DNA of 58,640 bases from an uncultured Bacilli bacterium (GCA_934101495.1 CAKORG010000005.1:1-58640), one strand, 5' to 3'; positions 9,544-18,347 are shown, numbered from the stretch's first letter. Notes: generated by a model not told the origin, from the letters alone. Made by a program: numbers and translations.

Positions 9544-9831
9544 GTGAAAATTGATGTTATTGATGTATCTTTTTCAAAAGATAAAGCAATGATGTTTTCA
9601 AAATTACTTGCTAATAAGGCACCACTATTTGATTTTATTAATTCTTTTTTCAATTCAATTGATTATGGTTACAAAATCGTAGATGGTAAAGTTAATTATG
9701 AAATTTTTAACAAAGAATCTAGAAGTGGTTGTTTTGCTGTTTGTTATGATTATGAAGACAAAGTTGTTTTAAATCTTTATGGTATGTATCGTATTGTAAT
9801 TAATGATATTACTTTTGAAAAGATTATATAA
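9544..9831 (+). CDS. small protein of unknown function
   Basis: 95 residues, GTG start with AAGGAGG 6 bases upstream. The protein is soluble, mixed alpha/beta, with two cysteines around residue 60 (SGCFAVCYDYEDK) and no membrane helix. I do not recognise a family. It has its own promoter with an upstream Spo0A-box-like element, so a role in the transition to sporulation is possible but only inferred. It stands alone, 50 bases before the YhcG-type gene. Confidence 0.7.
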   Translation: MKIDVIDVSFSKDKAMMFSKLLANKAPLFDFINSFFNSIDYGYKIVDGKVNYEIFNKESRSGCFAVCYDYEDKVVLNLYGMYRIVINDITFEKII

Positions 9832-9881
9832 AGAATAAAGAAGTAAAACTTGTGTGATGCTAACATTTAGGGGGAAATACT

Positions 9882-10772
9882 ATGAATTATTATAATGAAA
9901 TAAAAACACAAATATTAAATAATGAGATAACTAAAAGAGTAAAAGATTATTCAAAAAATAAGAGTGATTTAACAACCTATTATAATGTTGGAAAACTATT
10001 AAGTGAAGCAGGTAAACATTATGGAGAAGGAATTATTAAAGAATATTCAGAAAGATTAAGTAAAGAATTAAATAAAAAATATGAATTACGTACTTTATAT
10101 AGAATACGTCAATTTTATTATTTTATAGAAATTCAAAAAATGACACCACTGGTGACACAATTGACATGGAGCCATTATATATTATTAATGTCATTAAAAA
10201 ATAAAGCAGAAATAAATTACTATATAGATATGACTTTAAAAAATAACTTATCTAAAAGACAATTGCAAGAATGTATCAAAAATAAAGAATATGAAAGGTT
10301 AGATGAGAGTACAAAATTAAAATTAATTAAGGAGGAAGAACTTAAGTTAGAAGATACAATCAAAAATCCAATAATAATTAGTAATAAATTTAATTATGAA
10401 ATAGTATCTGAGAAAATATTGCAGAATCTTATTCTTGAAAATATTGCAGAATTTATGAAAGAGTTAGGTAATTCTTTTTCTTTTATAGGTAGTGAATATC
10501 CAATTAAAATAGGTTGCAACTATAATTACATTGATTTACTTTTATATAACATTGAGTTCAATTGTTATGTAGTTATAGAACTAAAAGTAACAGAACTAAA
10601 AAAAGAACATATAGGTCAAATAGAAGTCTATATAAATTATATAGATAAGAACTTAAGAAAACAAATGCAAGACAAAACAATAGGCATTATTCTTTGTAGA
10701 AAAGATAATAAATTTATCATGGAATATTGTAGTGATGAAAGGATAAAGGTAAGAGAATATTCTTTGACATAA
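9882..10772 (+). CDS. YhcG/DUF1016-type PDDEXK nuclease-fold protein
   Basis: 296 residues, shorter than the ~340 typical of YhcG. The N-terminal DUF1016_N part contains YYNVGKLLSEAGKHYGEGII and RTLYRIRQFYYF; the C-terminal part has a PDDEXK-like core with YIDLLLYN, CYVVIELKVTELKKEHIGQIEVYINYIDK (Asp then E-x-K). Members are often found with restriction systems or mobile elements, but here it is alone. GGGGGAAA lies 6 bases before ATG. Nuclease activity is inferred from the fold. Confidence 0.85.
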   Translation: MNYYNEIKTQILNNEITKRVKDYSKNKSDLTTYYNVGKLLSEAGKHYGEGIIKEYSERLSKELNKKYELRTLYRIRQFYYFIEIQKMTPLVTQLTWSHYILLMSLKNKAEINYYIDMTLKNNLSKRQLQECIKNKEYERLDESTKLKLIKEEELKLEDTIKNPIIISNKFNYEIVSEKILQNLILENIAEFMKELGNSFSFIGSEYPIKIGCNYNYIDLLLYNIEFNCYVVIELKVTELKKEHIGQIEVYINYIDKNLRKQMQDKTIGIILCRKDNKFIMEYCSDERIKVREYSLT

Positions 10773-10804
10773 AAAAATGTTATGATATACATAACAAGTT
10801 TTTT
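10771..10804. terminator. bidirectional terminator
   Basis: TGTTATG / CATAACA (10778-10784 and 10790-10796), flanked by an A7 run on one side and a T6 run on the other. It serves the converging yhcG-like and capA-like genes. Confidence 0.75.
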
Positions 10805-12041
10805 AGTTTGCTCTAGATCCAACCGGAGCAATGTTTAAATTTTCTCCCATAGCAGTAAGTACACCAGTATATTTTTTATAAAGTCTTTCGTAATCTTTTA
10901 GGTAACTATCATCTTTCATCATGCTAAATGGTATAACTATATGCCCATCATGGACTGCAGTAGTTACAGGGTTACCATTATATTTAGTAAATATTAATTC
11001 ACCACCAAGATTATCAAAAGTCATTTTTACTTTCTTATCTTTTGTAACTGTTTTAGTTATATCTAATGTTGCCATAAATCCAATAAGTTTATTCCAATCA
11101 CCATTTGTTCCACCATATTGATTTGATATAAAATTACCTAAAGAATACATTACTATTGTATTACCAATTTTAGTTATTGGTTGAAGGATATGTGGATGGT
11201 TACCAATAATAATATCAACTCCAAGACTAGATAGGTATTCTGCTATTTCTTTTTCTTCATCATTTGGCATATTTATATATTCAATACCCCAGTGCATAGC
11301 AACAATTAAAACATCAACTTTATCTCTAACAGCTTCAATATCTTTCTTAACTTGTTCTTTATCATAAGTATTAAGTAAATATTCTTTTCCTTTCGGAGTA
11401 CTTAAACCATTAGTTTTAGTGGTGTAAGATAGCATTGTATAAGTAATGTTGTTTTTCTCTTTGATTGTAAAGTTATTTCTCATTTCTTCAGAATCATTCA
11501 TACCATTATAAAGCATATTTGTTGTTTTAAAATATTTTATTGTATTAAGCACGCCTTTTTCACCTTTATCTAGTGAGTGATTAGATGCAAGTGATACAGT
11601 ATTAAAACCTACATCTTGCATAGCATCAACATATGCGCTTGGAGTATAAAACATTGGATAACCCGAATAAGCAATAGAATCATCACCAGTCGGAGTTTCT
11701 TGGTTATAATAAGTTATATCGTAATCTTTAACAATGTCTTTGACATATTTAACAGCATTAGAAAAATCATATACACCATTTTTATAGTAACTTCTATAAA
11801 TTACACTATGAATAAGTCCATCACCAGTTGCTAGTAATTTTAGCTTGTAAACTTCATCTTTTGTTTCTGGTTTTTTGTTACTATTGTTGTTTTTTATAAC
11901 GTTTCCATCATTAGAGCTATTATTATTTCCAAAGAAATGGCTATATCCTGTATAGCTTATGTAACTTACTAAAGATACAAGTATTATGCTCAGAAAAAAC
12001 TTTATAATATTTTTTTTAAATCTCTTTTTACGTCTTGCCAT
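10803..12041 (-). CDS. CapA family protein (poly-gamma-glutamate capsule-type metallophosphatase fold)
   Basis: 412 residues. Basic N-terminus and one membrane helix (about 11-30), an Asn/Ser linker, then the CapA domain: KLLATGDGLIH, ASNHSLDKGEKG, VAMHWGIEY and GNHPHILQPI, the expected metal-ligand motifs of this calcineurin-like fold. CapA proteins are linked to poly-gamma-glutamate or capsule attachment, but many have unknown substrates; no other capsule gene is nearby. It starts 2 bases after the HIT gene stop on the same strand, so they form an operon. Confidence 0.92.
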   Translation of the reverse strand: MARRKKRFKKNIIKFFLSIILVSLVSYISYTGYSHFFGNNNSSNDGNVIKNNNSNKKPETKDEVYKLKLLATGDGLIHSVIYRSYYKNGVYDFSNAVKYVKDIVKDYDITYYNQETPTGDDSIAYSGYPMFYTPSAYVDAMQDVGFNTVSLASNHSLDKGEKGVLNTIKYFKTTNMLYNGMNDSEEMRNNFTIKEKNNITYTMLSYTTKTNGLSTPKGKEYLLNTYDKEQVKKDIEAVRDKVDVLIVAMHWGIEYINMPNDEEKEIAEYLSSLGVDIIIGNHPHILQPITKIGNTIVMYSLGNFISNQYGGTNGDWNKLIGFMATLDITKTVTKDKKVKMTFDNLGGELIFTKYNGNPVTTAVHDGHIVIPFSMMKDDSYLKDYERLYKKYTGVLTAMGENLNIAPVGSRAN

Positions 12042-12043
12042 AT

Positions 12044-12415
12044 TTAATCCTTTAGTAAATTATATACTTCTTCTTTATCTAGATTATGCGTTTTGTGCAT
12101 AAAATCAGGAAGTAAATGTAAATGAATATGCTTAATAGCTTGAGCATCACCATAGTTAAATAATAACGTTAATGCACTTTTATCTAATTTAAACATTAAA
12201 TTTTTTGTTTCTTTTCTTGCAGCATCAAACATTTTTATTAAAATATCATTTGGAACTTCATAAATATCTTCATAATGCTTCTTGGGAATAATCAAAGTAT
12301 GGCCATCAGTATCTGGATAAGCATCAAGCATTACTAATATATCATCATCTTCATATAATATTTTAGCGGGTACTTCTTTTCTTGCAATTTTGCAAAATAA
12401 ACAATTATCATTCAT
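12044..12415 (-). CDS. HIT family protein
   Basis: 123 residues. N-terminal CLFCKIARKEVPAKILYEDDDILVMLD, GHTLIIPKKH and the catalytic histidine triad in KHIHLHLLP. HIT proteins hydrolyse nucleoside phosphoramidates and dinucleotides. GGTGAT lies before the ATG on the minus strand. First gene of a two-gene operon with the capA-like gene. Confidence 0.95.
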   Translation of the reverse strand: MNDNCLFCKIARKEVPAKILYEDDDILVMLDAYPDTDGHTLIIPKKHYEDIYEVPNDILIKMFDAARKETKNLMFKLDKSALTLLFNYGDAQAIKHIHLHLLPDFMHKTHNLDKEEVYNLLKD

Positions 12416-12467
12416 AATATCACCAGAATAAGTATATCAAATCTTGTGTACTTTTGTAAAGAGAATG

Positions 12468-12475
12468 CATATACT
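12468..12475 (+). promoter_or_regulatory. sigma-E-like -10 element before cotE
   Basis: CATATACT matches the sigma-E -10 consensus CATACAMT at 7 of 8 positions, 20 bases before the cotE start. No good -35 is seen at 13-15 bases upstream. In Bacillus subtilis cotE is transcribed by sigma-E and sigma-K, which makes the match more credible. Confidence 0.4.
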
Positions 12476-12495
12476 TAATTAGGAGCGTGATTAAT

Positions 12496-13026
12496 TTGTC
12501 TAGTTTTAAAGAAATAGTTACCAAAGCTGTTATTGGCAAAGCAAAGAAAACAAATACTAGTTCATTTACTTTAACACCTGAAGAAATTCCTAACACTGTT
12601 TTAGGCTGTTGGGTTATAAATCATTCATTTAATGGTATCAAAGGAAAAAATGGCTTAGTTAATATTAATGGTAGTTTTGATGTTAATGTTTGGTATTCTT
12701 ATGATACTGATAAAAAGACTGCTGTTACAACAAAAAGATTTAGCTATACTGATATAATGAATGTTCCACTTCGAAATGATACTAATATGGATGGTGCTAG
12801 TGAAATAATTGTTAGATGTTTAAAACAACCAACTGTTGCTAATGTTAAAATTGAAGATGGTAATGTACTTCTTGATATTGAAAAAGAAATGGGCGTTGAA
12901 ATTGTTGGGGATGCAAAGGTTAAAATAAGTGTTGAAGATGATTATGATGATTATGATGAAATAATTGATGATGAAGAAGTTGATGAAATTGTAGATAATG
13001 TTGATGAAAATTATTTGAATAATTAG
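12496..13026 (+). CDS. cotE: outer spore coat morphogenetic protein CotE
   Basis: 176 residues from TTG 12496, close to Bacillus CotE (~180). Conserved features: FKEIVTKAVIGKAKK, LGCWVINHSFNG, GSFDVNVWYSYD..KKTAV, VEIVGDAKVKI and a very acidic C-terminal tail. AGGAG at 12481-12485 favours TTG 12496 (10 bases) over GTG 12487 (1 base). CotE directs assembly of the outer coat around the forespore. Its presence argues strongly for a spore-forming member of Bacilli. It diverges from the HIT gene and stands alone. Confidence 0.93.
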   Translation: MSSFKEIVTKAVIGKAKKTNTSSFTLTPEEIPNTVLGCWVINHSFNGIKGKNGLVNINGSFDVNVWYSYDTDKKTAVTTKRFSYTDIMNVPLRNDTNMDGASEIIVRCLKQPTVANVKIEDGNVLLDIEKEMGVEIVGDAKVKISVEDDYDDYDEIIDDEEVDEIVDNVDENYLNN

Positions 13027-13052
13027 AGAAACATAATAAAACAAAGAAATAT

Positions 13053-13080
13053 TGACTTTATATGAATTTTGCTGTATAGT
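13053..13080 (+). promoter_or_regulatory. sigma-A promoter of candidate small RNA
   Basis: TTGACT (13053-13058), a 16-base spacer and TATAGT (13075-13080). No plausible protein gene follows before the terminator at 13157-13180. Confidence 0.65.
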
Positions 13081-13086
13081 CTAGAT

Positions 13087-13180
13087 GTACTTGAAAGAGT
13101 GCTTAAATGTAACCGCTTACGGATGGTGCGGAATACAAATCATTCCGATTAAAAATAAAGGCTCTGAGTGAGCTTTTTTT
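13087..13180 (+). ncRNA. candidate structured small RNA, family unknown
   Basis: About 94 bases between a good promoter and a terminator (GCTC / GAGC followed by T7 at 13161-13180). Internal hairpins are CGGAAT / ATTCCG (around 13130-13148) and a short CCG / CGG stem just before it. The base composition is clearly richer in G+C than the flanks. It lacks the SRP RNA tetraloop motif GGAAGCAG and tRNA features. A 28-codon reading frame begins at 13085, but its ATG would lie at or before the transcription start and it has no ribosome site, so an RNA is preferred. Confidence 0.5.
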
Positions 13181-13185
13181 AATAA

Positions 13186-13210
13186 GAAAAAGACTTTTTT
13201 TGAAGCCTTT
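13186..13210 (-). terminator. terminator of the HTH regulator gene
   Basis: Read on the minus strand, AAAGGCTT / AAGTCTTT pair with one G-U wobble and are followed by a T-rich run. The wobble is a mismatch on the plus strand, so it fits minus-strand transcription. It overlaps the stop codon. Confidence 0.55.
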
Positions 13211-14912
13211 ATTCTTTTACTAGTGGATTAAAATTATTTATAGCATTTACGAGTTTTGGATGTTTAATTACAAAATGAATTGTAGGATTTTCTTCCTTAG
13301 AGATAATAACTTGCTTTTTATCAAAAACAGTAATTGATATATTATTAAATGTTAAGTAATCAGAAATGTTTAATATATAATTATTATTTTTACTTGCAAA
13401 CTTTTTAGTTTCTTTTAAATGTTTTAGATATGTTTCATAAGAGTACTTTATTTTTTTATCATAAAAAATATTTGATAAGGATAAGGAAGGAATATTTTTA
13501 GTAAATTCTTCTTTAGATAAAATATAAATTATATCATTAATAGTATTATTTTTTAATAAAGTATTATATTTATTAAACTCTTCATTTTTATAATTTATTA
13601 TTTTATTAATATCTTTTTTTGATACTTTGTTATTTTTTAATATTTCATTTAGTAAATCATTACTCATTGTAAATAGTGGAAGACTTGATAATATTCTTTT
13701 TATATTTCCATCTTTATTTAAGCAATCATCTAAGAATAAATTATAAGATTTACTATTTTCTTCTTTATATATATTCATTAAATTATTTGCTTTTTTTAGT
13801 AAATTATTTGCTTTAGTTTTATAATAATCTACTTCTTTTTTATTACTAGTTAAAAAGTATTTTCCATCTTTATGATAGTTTTCTATACATTCACCAGCTA
13901 AAGCTAAAGTACCTGATACATATGTTAAATTATGATAAATATTTGTACTTATATCTTTAAAATAAAATGGATTTATTTGACCAGTCATATAAAGGGGTAT
14001 CCAACTTTCTAATCCAAGCATCATTTCATTAAATGGTCTATCTAAATTATGAATAATGTTTAAATGTATTCCTTTTTTTAAAAGACATGCTATGCCAAAC
14101 ATCCATTTTTTGCTGAAATCTATATCTTTAGCTAAATCTTCCATTGGCATATCACTACACATAAATACATCTTCATTATTTTTATTTAGAACTGTACCCT
14201 TTAGAAAGCCTAGTTCAGCTTTTTTCATTTCTTCAAGTCCAAAGTAATTCTTTGTTTTGGTTATATAAAATGGTACTGATGGTACTTTTAATTCATCAAA
14301 TTTTATGGCTTTGATATAGTCATTTAAATTAAATTTATCTAAGTTATTTAAAAAAGTTTTTATCATGTCATTATTTTCTTTTTCTTCTTTATTTGTTAAA
14401 TATTTAAATACTTTTTTATATAAATTTTCTTCATCATTATTAGTTAGTTTTTCTATCTTTTTTCTATCTATTTCATTAGTGCACTTATTTGTAACATAAC
14501 TTGCTATTTTATTTGCAAATTCTACCGGTTCACTTGGCTTTATTTTTCCATAACGCATTCTAGAAATACTAGATGCATCACATAATGTATATTTTGACAT
14601 ATCTTTAATATTTATTTTTAAAGTATTTATAAGTTCATTTAAGTTTTTGCTAAAACTCTCATAATTAAATTCTGCTTTTTGAAAAACATTTTTAAATTCT
14701 TTTTCAATGTCTTCTTCTTTATACTTATTTTCACTAATTTGTTTAATAGCATTGATTATGCTTTTTAGTTGTTTGCTGTCTATAGCTGGAGTACGTTGTC
14801 CACTTCTGTATCTACTTATTACTGCTGGAGAAATATTTGTAAGTTCTGATAAAGTTTTGGAACTACAATTAAATTCTTCTAGATATTTGTTTAATAATTC
14901 ATTAAATTTCAT
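13209..14912 (-). CDS. large double-HTH (XRE-like) regulator
   Basis: 567 residues from ATG 14912 (AGGTG 9 bases upstream; a GTG at 14924 is less likely). Residues ~1-55 form an XRE-type helix-turn-helix (SSKTLSELTNISPAVISRYRSGQRTP); a second, weaker HTH follows at ~95-135 (IKDMSKYTLCDASSISRMRYGKIKPSE). The long C-terminal part has a distinctive segment around HLNIIHNLDRPFNEMMLGLE and no known enzymatic motif. From memory, similar large regulators occur in anaerobic Bacillota without assigned function. It diverges from three surface-protein genes and shares with them an 11-bp inverted repeat that overlaps both promoters, so it probably represses or controls both itself and that operon. Confidence 0.75.
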   Translation of the reverse strand: MKFNELLNKYLEEFNCSSKTLSELTNISPAVISRYRSGQRTPAIDSKQLKSIINAIKQISENKYKEEDIEKEFKNVFQKAEFNYESFSKNLNELINTLKINIKDMSKYTLCDASSISRMRYGKIKPSEPVEFANKIASYVTNKCTNEIDRKKIEKLTNNDEENLYKKVFKYLTNKEEKENNDMIKTFLNNLDKFNLNDYIKAIKFDELKVPSVPFYITKTKNYFGLEEMKKAELGFLKGTVLNKNNEDVFMCSDMPMEDLAKDIDFSKKWMFGIACLLKKGIHLNIIHNLDRPFNEMMLGLESWIPLYMTGQINPFYFKDISTNIYHNLTYVSGTLALAGECIENYHKDGKYFLTSNKKEVDYYKTKANNLLKKANNLMNIYKEENSKSYNLFLDDCLNKDGNIKRILSSLPLFTMSNDLLNEILKNNKVSKKDINKIINYKNEEFNKYNTLLKNNTINDIIYILSKEEFTKNIPSLSLSNIFYDKKIKYSYETYLKHLKETKKFASKNNNYILNISDYLTFNNISITVFDKKQVIISKEENPTIHFVIKHPKLVNAINNFNPLVKE

Positions 14913-14932
14913 AATACAATTCACCTAGAAGT

Positions 14933-15019
14933 ATTATACTATAACTAATGTAAGTTGTCATTAAAAACAATGTATTACATGACAACTTAATTGTTATATT
15001 GAATTAATTAAATTATAAT
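14933..15019. promoter_or_regulatory. divergent promoters with 11-bp inverted-repeat operator
   Basis: TAAGTTGTCAT at 14951-14961 and its exact reverse complement at 14979-14989. Plus promoter: TTGTTA (14991-14996), 17-base spacer, TATAAT (15014-15019). Minus promoter: ATGACA (14956-14961 read in reverse), 17-base spacer, TATAAT (14933-14938). One arm covers the minus -35 and the other abuts the plus -35. Confidence 0.75.
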
Positions 15020-15042
15020 ATTAGTAGAAAAGAGGTATGTAT

Positions 15043-16140
15043 ATGAAAAATAAGAAGGTTATTATAGTCGTTTGTTCAATTATTGTTTTGTTTGGACTTG
15101 TTTTTGCAGCAATTAAATTAACAAGTACAGGTAATGGTAATTTAGTTAAAACAAATAAAGGCAATGTAAAGATTGTTGCAAGTAAAGTAAGTAAAATAGA
15201 ATTTGAAGATTACGAAAATGATGCACTTTCAATGAAAAAACCAAAGGGATGGGAAGTTACCTTTGGTGGAGATGGAATGTTTTATACAATAAGTGTTTAT
15301 GATAAGGAAAATCCCATTAATAAAATTTATTTAATGTTAAAAATACAACCACTTCTTAAAAGCGATAGTGCTAAAAAGTCTTGGCAAAATTATGCTGCTT
15401 TAAGTGGAAATTCGAGCACATATAAGATTTATACAACTGCTGTTGTATTAAATAATCCTACAGTTAAAGAATTTTATAGTAAGTTTAATGATGTAACTGA
15501 CTTTTTGAAAGGAATAGATTCAACATATAATATAGTTAAATTTCCTGTTTTAAATAGTTTTGATGTAGTTGAAGAATTTGATTCAAGTGCATCAATGAAA
15601 AGTTATGCCATGGATAGTAAAGTTTTAAGGGCAACATTTAAAGATGAAAAAAATAATGATGGTGAAGGTATGTTTATGGCAAGCGTTGTAAACTTTGGTA
15701 ATGGTTATAATTTGGGAATGGATACAACTTTTTATATGATTTATGATATTTATGCTATTACTTGTGAAAAGGATAATTTTATAGATTATGAAGATTTGTT
15801 AACTAAATCTATTAATTCTATAGAGTTTAAGAGTTCTTATGTAAATAGAACTATTGAAAATAATAATACTGAAACATCTAATGCTTTAAAACTTAGTGCA
15901 AGTGTTCAAGCTGCTTTTGATTCTTATATGAGTGCTTGGGAAAAAAGAAGTACAACATATGATATTATGAGTCAAAAACAAAGTGATGCAACACTTGGCT
16001 ATGAAAGAGTATATGATACCGAAACTAATGAAATATATAAAGCATATAATGGATTTACTGATGATTATAGTGGTGAAAGATATAAATCTATAAGTGATGA
16101 TATGTATACTAAAAAAACAAGTGGTTATATTGAAAAATAG
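15043..16140 (+). CDS. membrane-anchored extracellular protein, unknown function
   Basis: 365 residues from ATG 15043; GAGGT lies 6 bases upstream, whereas ATG 15037 directly follows it. One N-terminal membrane helix (about 5-27), then an external region beginning with a segment MKKPKGWEVTFGGDGMFYTI that I associate with uncharacterised secreted proteins of anaerobic Bacillota. No catalytic motif or cell-wall sorting signal is seen. It is the first of three tightly spaced genes facing the HTH regulator. Confidence 0.75.
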   Translation: MKNKKVIIVVCSIIVLFGLVFAAIKLTSTGNGNLVKTNKGNVKIVASKVSKIEFEDYENDALSMKKPKGWEVTFGGDGMFYTISVYDKENPINKIYLMLKIQPLLKSDSAKKSWQNYAALSGNSSTYKIYTTAVVLNNPTVKEFYSKFNDVTDFLKGIDSTYNIVKFPVLNSFDVVEEFDSSASMKSYAMDSKVLRATFKDEKNNDGEGMFMASVVNFGNGYNLGMDTTFYMIYDIYAITCEKDNFIDYEDLLTKSINSIEFKSSYVNRTIENNNTETSNALKLSASVQAAFDSYMSAWEKRSTTYDIMSQKQSDATLGYERVYDTETNEIYKAYNGFTDDYSGERYKSISDDMYTKKTSGYIEK

Positions 16141-16147
16141 GGAAATA

Positions 16148-17089
16148 ATGAAAAATAAAAAAATGTGGTTTATAGGTGGATGTGTCATTTTAATTATTCT
16201 TTTAGTAGTAAGTATAAGCCTAATTAATAAAAAGGATAATAAAATTGGTAATGAAGCTGGAAATAAAAAAAGCTCTTTAGTAGAAGATGCTGCAAGTAAT
16301 AGTGGAAAGAAAAAAGAAGATTATAAAAAGTTTGTTGGGGGAGAAATATTAAATGAAAATACTTTCTTTAATGAATATACATTTATAAGTAATAATAAAG
16401 CTTATATATTTGATCCACAGAAGTTAGAAACTGGAGAACTAAGTTATAAAAAAGTATTAGACATTTCTAATGATTTAAAAATAATTAATATAGGTACTCC
16501 TTATGGGGCAGATATTCATTTTATAACAAATAATGATGCTTATTATAGGATACATGATTATAATGTAGATAATAAAATTAAAAATGGATATGATATGTTT
16601 AAAAATGCTACATATGAGTTAAAGTTGTTTTATGATTCATATACTAAATTAACATATGGTGAAAAACTTGATTATGATTTGATATTTAATATGCATATGA
16701 TAAAAGATAATGTTATTTATGTGCTAAGTGTTCCATGGTATGATTTTATTAATAAAAAAGATTATAGTTTTACTAAAACTAAAGTTGATGGTAATTATGA
16801 AGGGGAAAAAATACTTAATGTTTATAATGATAGAATTATAAGAACAGATAAGGCATTCTATGAAGTTGTTGATTACTATAAGGATGGAGAAAAAACAACA
16901 GGAACATTAAAAATGAGTATGCTATCTAAATATTATGATGAAGTATTAACATTTACATATAAGTATGTAATTCTTAAAGATTATACTTTAATACCAATTA
17001 GTGATACATTTATAAATAGAAATAAAAAATATGTAGAATATAATTATAAAGATTGTTTTGAAGAAGAAATAAAAGATTTTACAGAATAG
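16148..17089 (+). CDS. membrane-anchored extracellular protein, unknown function
   Basis: 313 residues from ATG 16148 (AGGGA 4 bases upstream); an upstream in-frame start at 16094 would overlap the previous gene and lacks a ribosome site. N-terminal helix at about 6-25, then a Lys/Ser linker and a globular region with repeated short strands (ENTFFNEYTFISNNKAYIFD), possibly a beta-propeller-like or all-beta fold. Follows the previous gene by 7 bases, so it is in the same operon. No family recognised. Confidence 0.72.
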   Translation: MKNKKMWFIGGCVILIILLVVSISLINKKDNKIGNEAGNKKSSLVEDAASNSGKKKEDYKKFVGGEILNENTFFNEYTFISNNKAYIFDPQKLETGELSYKKVLDISNDLKIINIGTPYGADIHFITNNDAYYRIHDYNVDNKIKNGYDMFKNATYELKLFYDSYTKLTYGEKLDYDLIFNMHMIKDNVIYVLSVPWYDFINKKDYSFTKTKVDGNYEGEKILNVYNDRIIRTDKAFYEVVDYYKDGEKTTGTLKMSMLSKYYDEVLTFTYKYVILKDYTLIPISDTFINRNKKYVEYNYKDCFEEEIKDFTE

Positions 17090-17100
17090 GGAGAGAAAAT

Positions 17101-18339
17101 ATGAAAAAAATTATATTTAGTATTATAGTTGTTTTTGCAATGGTACTTGGAGTTAATGCAACTGAACAGAATGAGGTTACATTAAATTTTGAAGGTGGAA
17201 TTATTCATAATGATTATGTTGAATATAGTAAGGTAGCAAATGTTCAAGTTTTTAAAGATGATAATTTAGTTGTGGACATTTCAAATAATATGGTAATTGA
17301 TTTAAACGAATCGGAGTATAAGTTTGTTATTGAAGAAATTGAAGATGAAACTATAGGTGTTACAAAACCTGGAACAGTACGATTGAGAATTAATAATTGG
17401 TACTATCCTATTTCTACATCAATAGTAGAGGGCATAAAACCTTCATTTAAATTAGAATCAAGTAAATTTAATGGTAAATTAAATATTAAATTTGAAAAAG
17501 CAAATATTGCTATTAATACCAAAGTTGAAAATATATATAATGACATATCATCAAAAGGTGTTGTTGACTTAACTAATGGTAAGGAATATGTAATAGATTT
17601 TTCTAAGAATGATGAATTAACAGAAGGATTAAAATCATTTGCAGATTTAGAAAAAACTTTATATTATAAAAGAAACAACAATGGTTTATTATTAACAGAC
17701 AATGAAAGTGAAGCTGTTATTAAGATAGTTGGAAATAAGACAAAGAATAACGCAATATTAACTGCAATAAATGTTGGAAATAAAAAAAATGAAGTTTTTA
17801 AAGGATTTCATATGCAATATACTGGAGCAGCACTTGATTATAATAGTACTAGTGATGGTATCATATATGAAACAAGATTTGATTATTATACTAGGTGTAC
17901 TTATGAATTTACATTTAAATATGTTGAAGATATTCCTGAAGTAAAAGAGTATCAAGTTATTGAAGGCGCAAATCAAAAATATACTATTGATAAAGATAGT
18001 GACATGACATTTAGAATAGATGCAGATTATAGTTTATTTGATAAAAAAGTCTACATTGATAATGAACTAGTAGATGTAAATAATTATACATCAAAAGAAG
18101 GAAGTACAATTATTATCTTTAATAAAGATTATGTAAGTACACTTAGTGTAGGAAAACATACATTAAAAGTATTATTTAGTGATAATAATGAGGCTTTAAC
18201 TAATTTTGAAATTATTAAAGAAACAATAGAAAATCCGGAAACTATTGACAATGTTGAGAAATATATTGTTGTTGGTATTGTGGCAGTTATAGGTATTATT
18301 GGTTCCATTGTGTTGATTAAAAAAAATAAAGAAAAATAA
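17101..18339 (+). CDS. surface protein with signal peptide and sortase-like C-terminal signal
   Basis: 412 residues. Signal peptide (about 1-20, ending VNA), a beta-rich external region, then ENPETIDN at about 379-386, a hydrophobic helix and a KKNKEK tail. This NPxTxDN-helix-basic pattern resembles sortase sorting signals of several gut Bacillota, so covalent wall attachment is likely. No sortase gene is in this window. Third gene of the operon that faces the HTH regulator; a terminator follows directly. Confidence 0.75.
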   Translation: MKKIIFSIIVVFAMVLGVNATEQNEVTLNFEGGIIHNDYVEYSKVANVQVFKDDNLVVDISNNMVIDLNESEYKFVIEEIEDETIGVTKPGTVRLRINNWYYPISTSIVEGIKPSFKLESSKFNGKLNIKFEKANIAINTKVENIYNDISSKGVVDLTNGKEYVIDFSKNDELTEGLKSFADLEKTLYYKRNNNGLLLTDNESEAVIKIVGNKTKNNAILTAINVGNKKNEVFKGFHMQYTGAALDYNSTSDGIIYETRFDYYTRCTYEFTFKYVEDIPEVKEYQVIEGANQKYTIDKDSDMTFRIDADYSLFDKKVYIDNELVDVNNYTSKEGSTIIIFNKDYVSTLSVGKHTLKVLFSDNNEALTNFEIIKETIENPETIDNVEKYIVVGIVAVIGIIGSIVLIKKNKEK

Positions 18340-18347
18340 GAAATTTT

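Noticed and set aside
12820..13044. Minus-strand frame opposite cotE
   Set aside because: Low-complexity Ile/Phe-rich shadow of the acidic cotE tail, with no start signal.
13085..13171. 28-codon frame inside the candidate small RNA
   Set aside because: The ATG lies at or before the predicted RNA start, there is no ribosome site, and the frame runs into the terminator stem.
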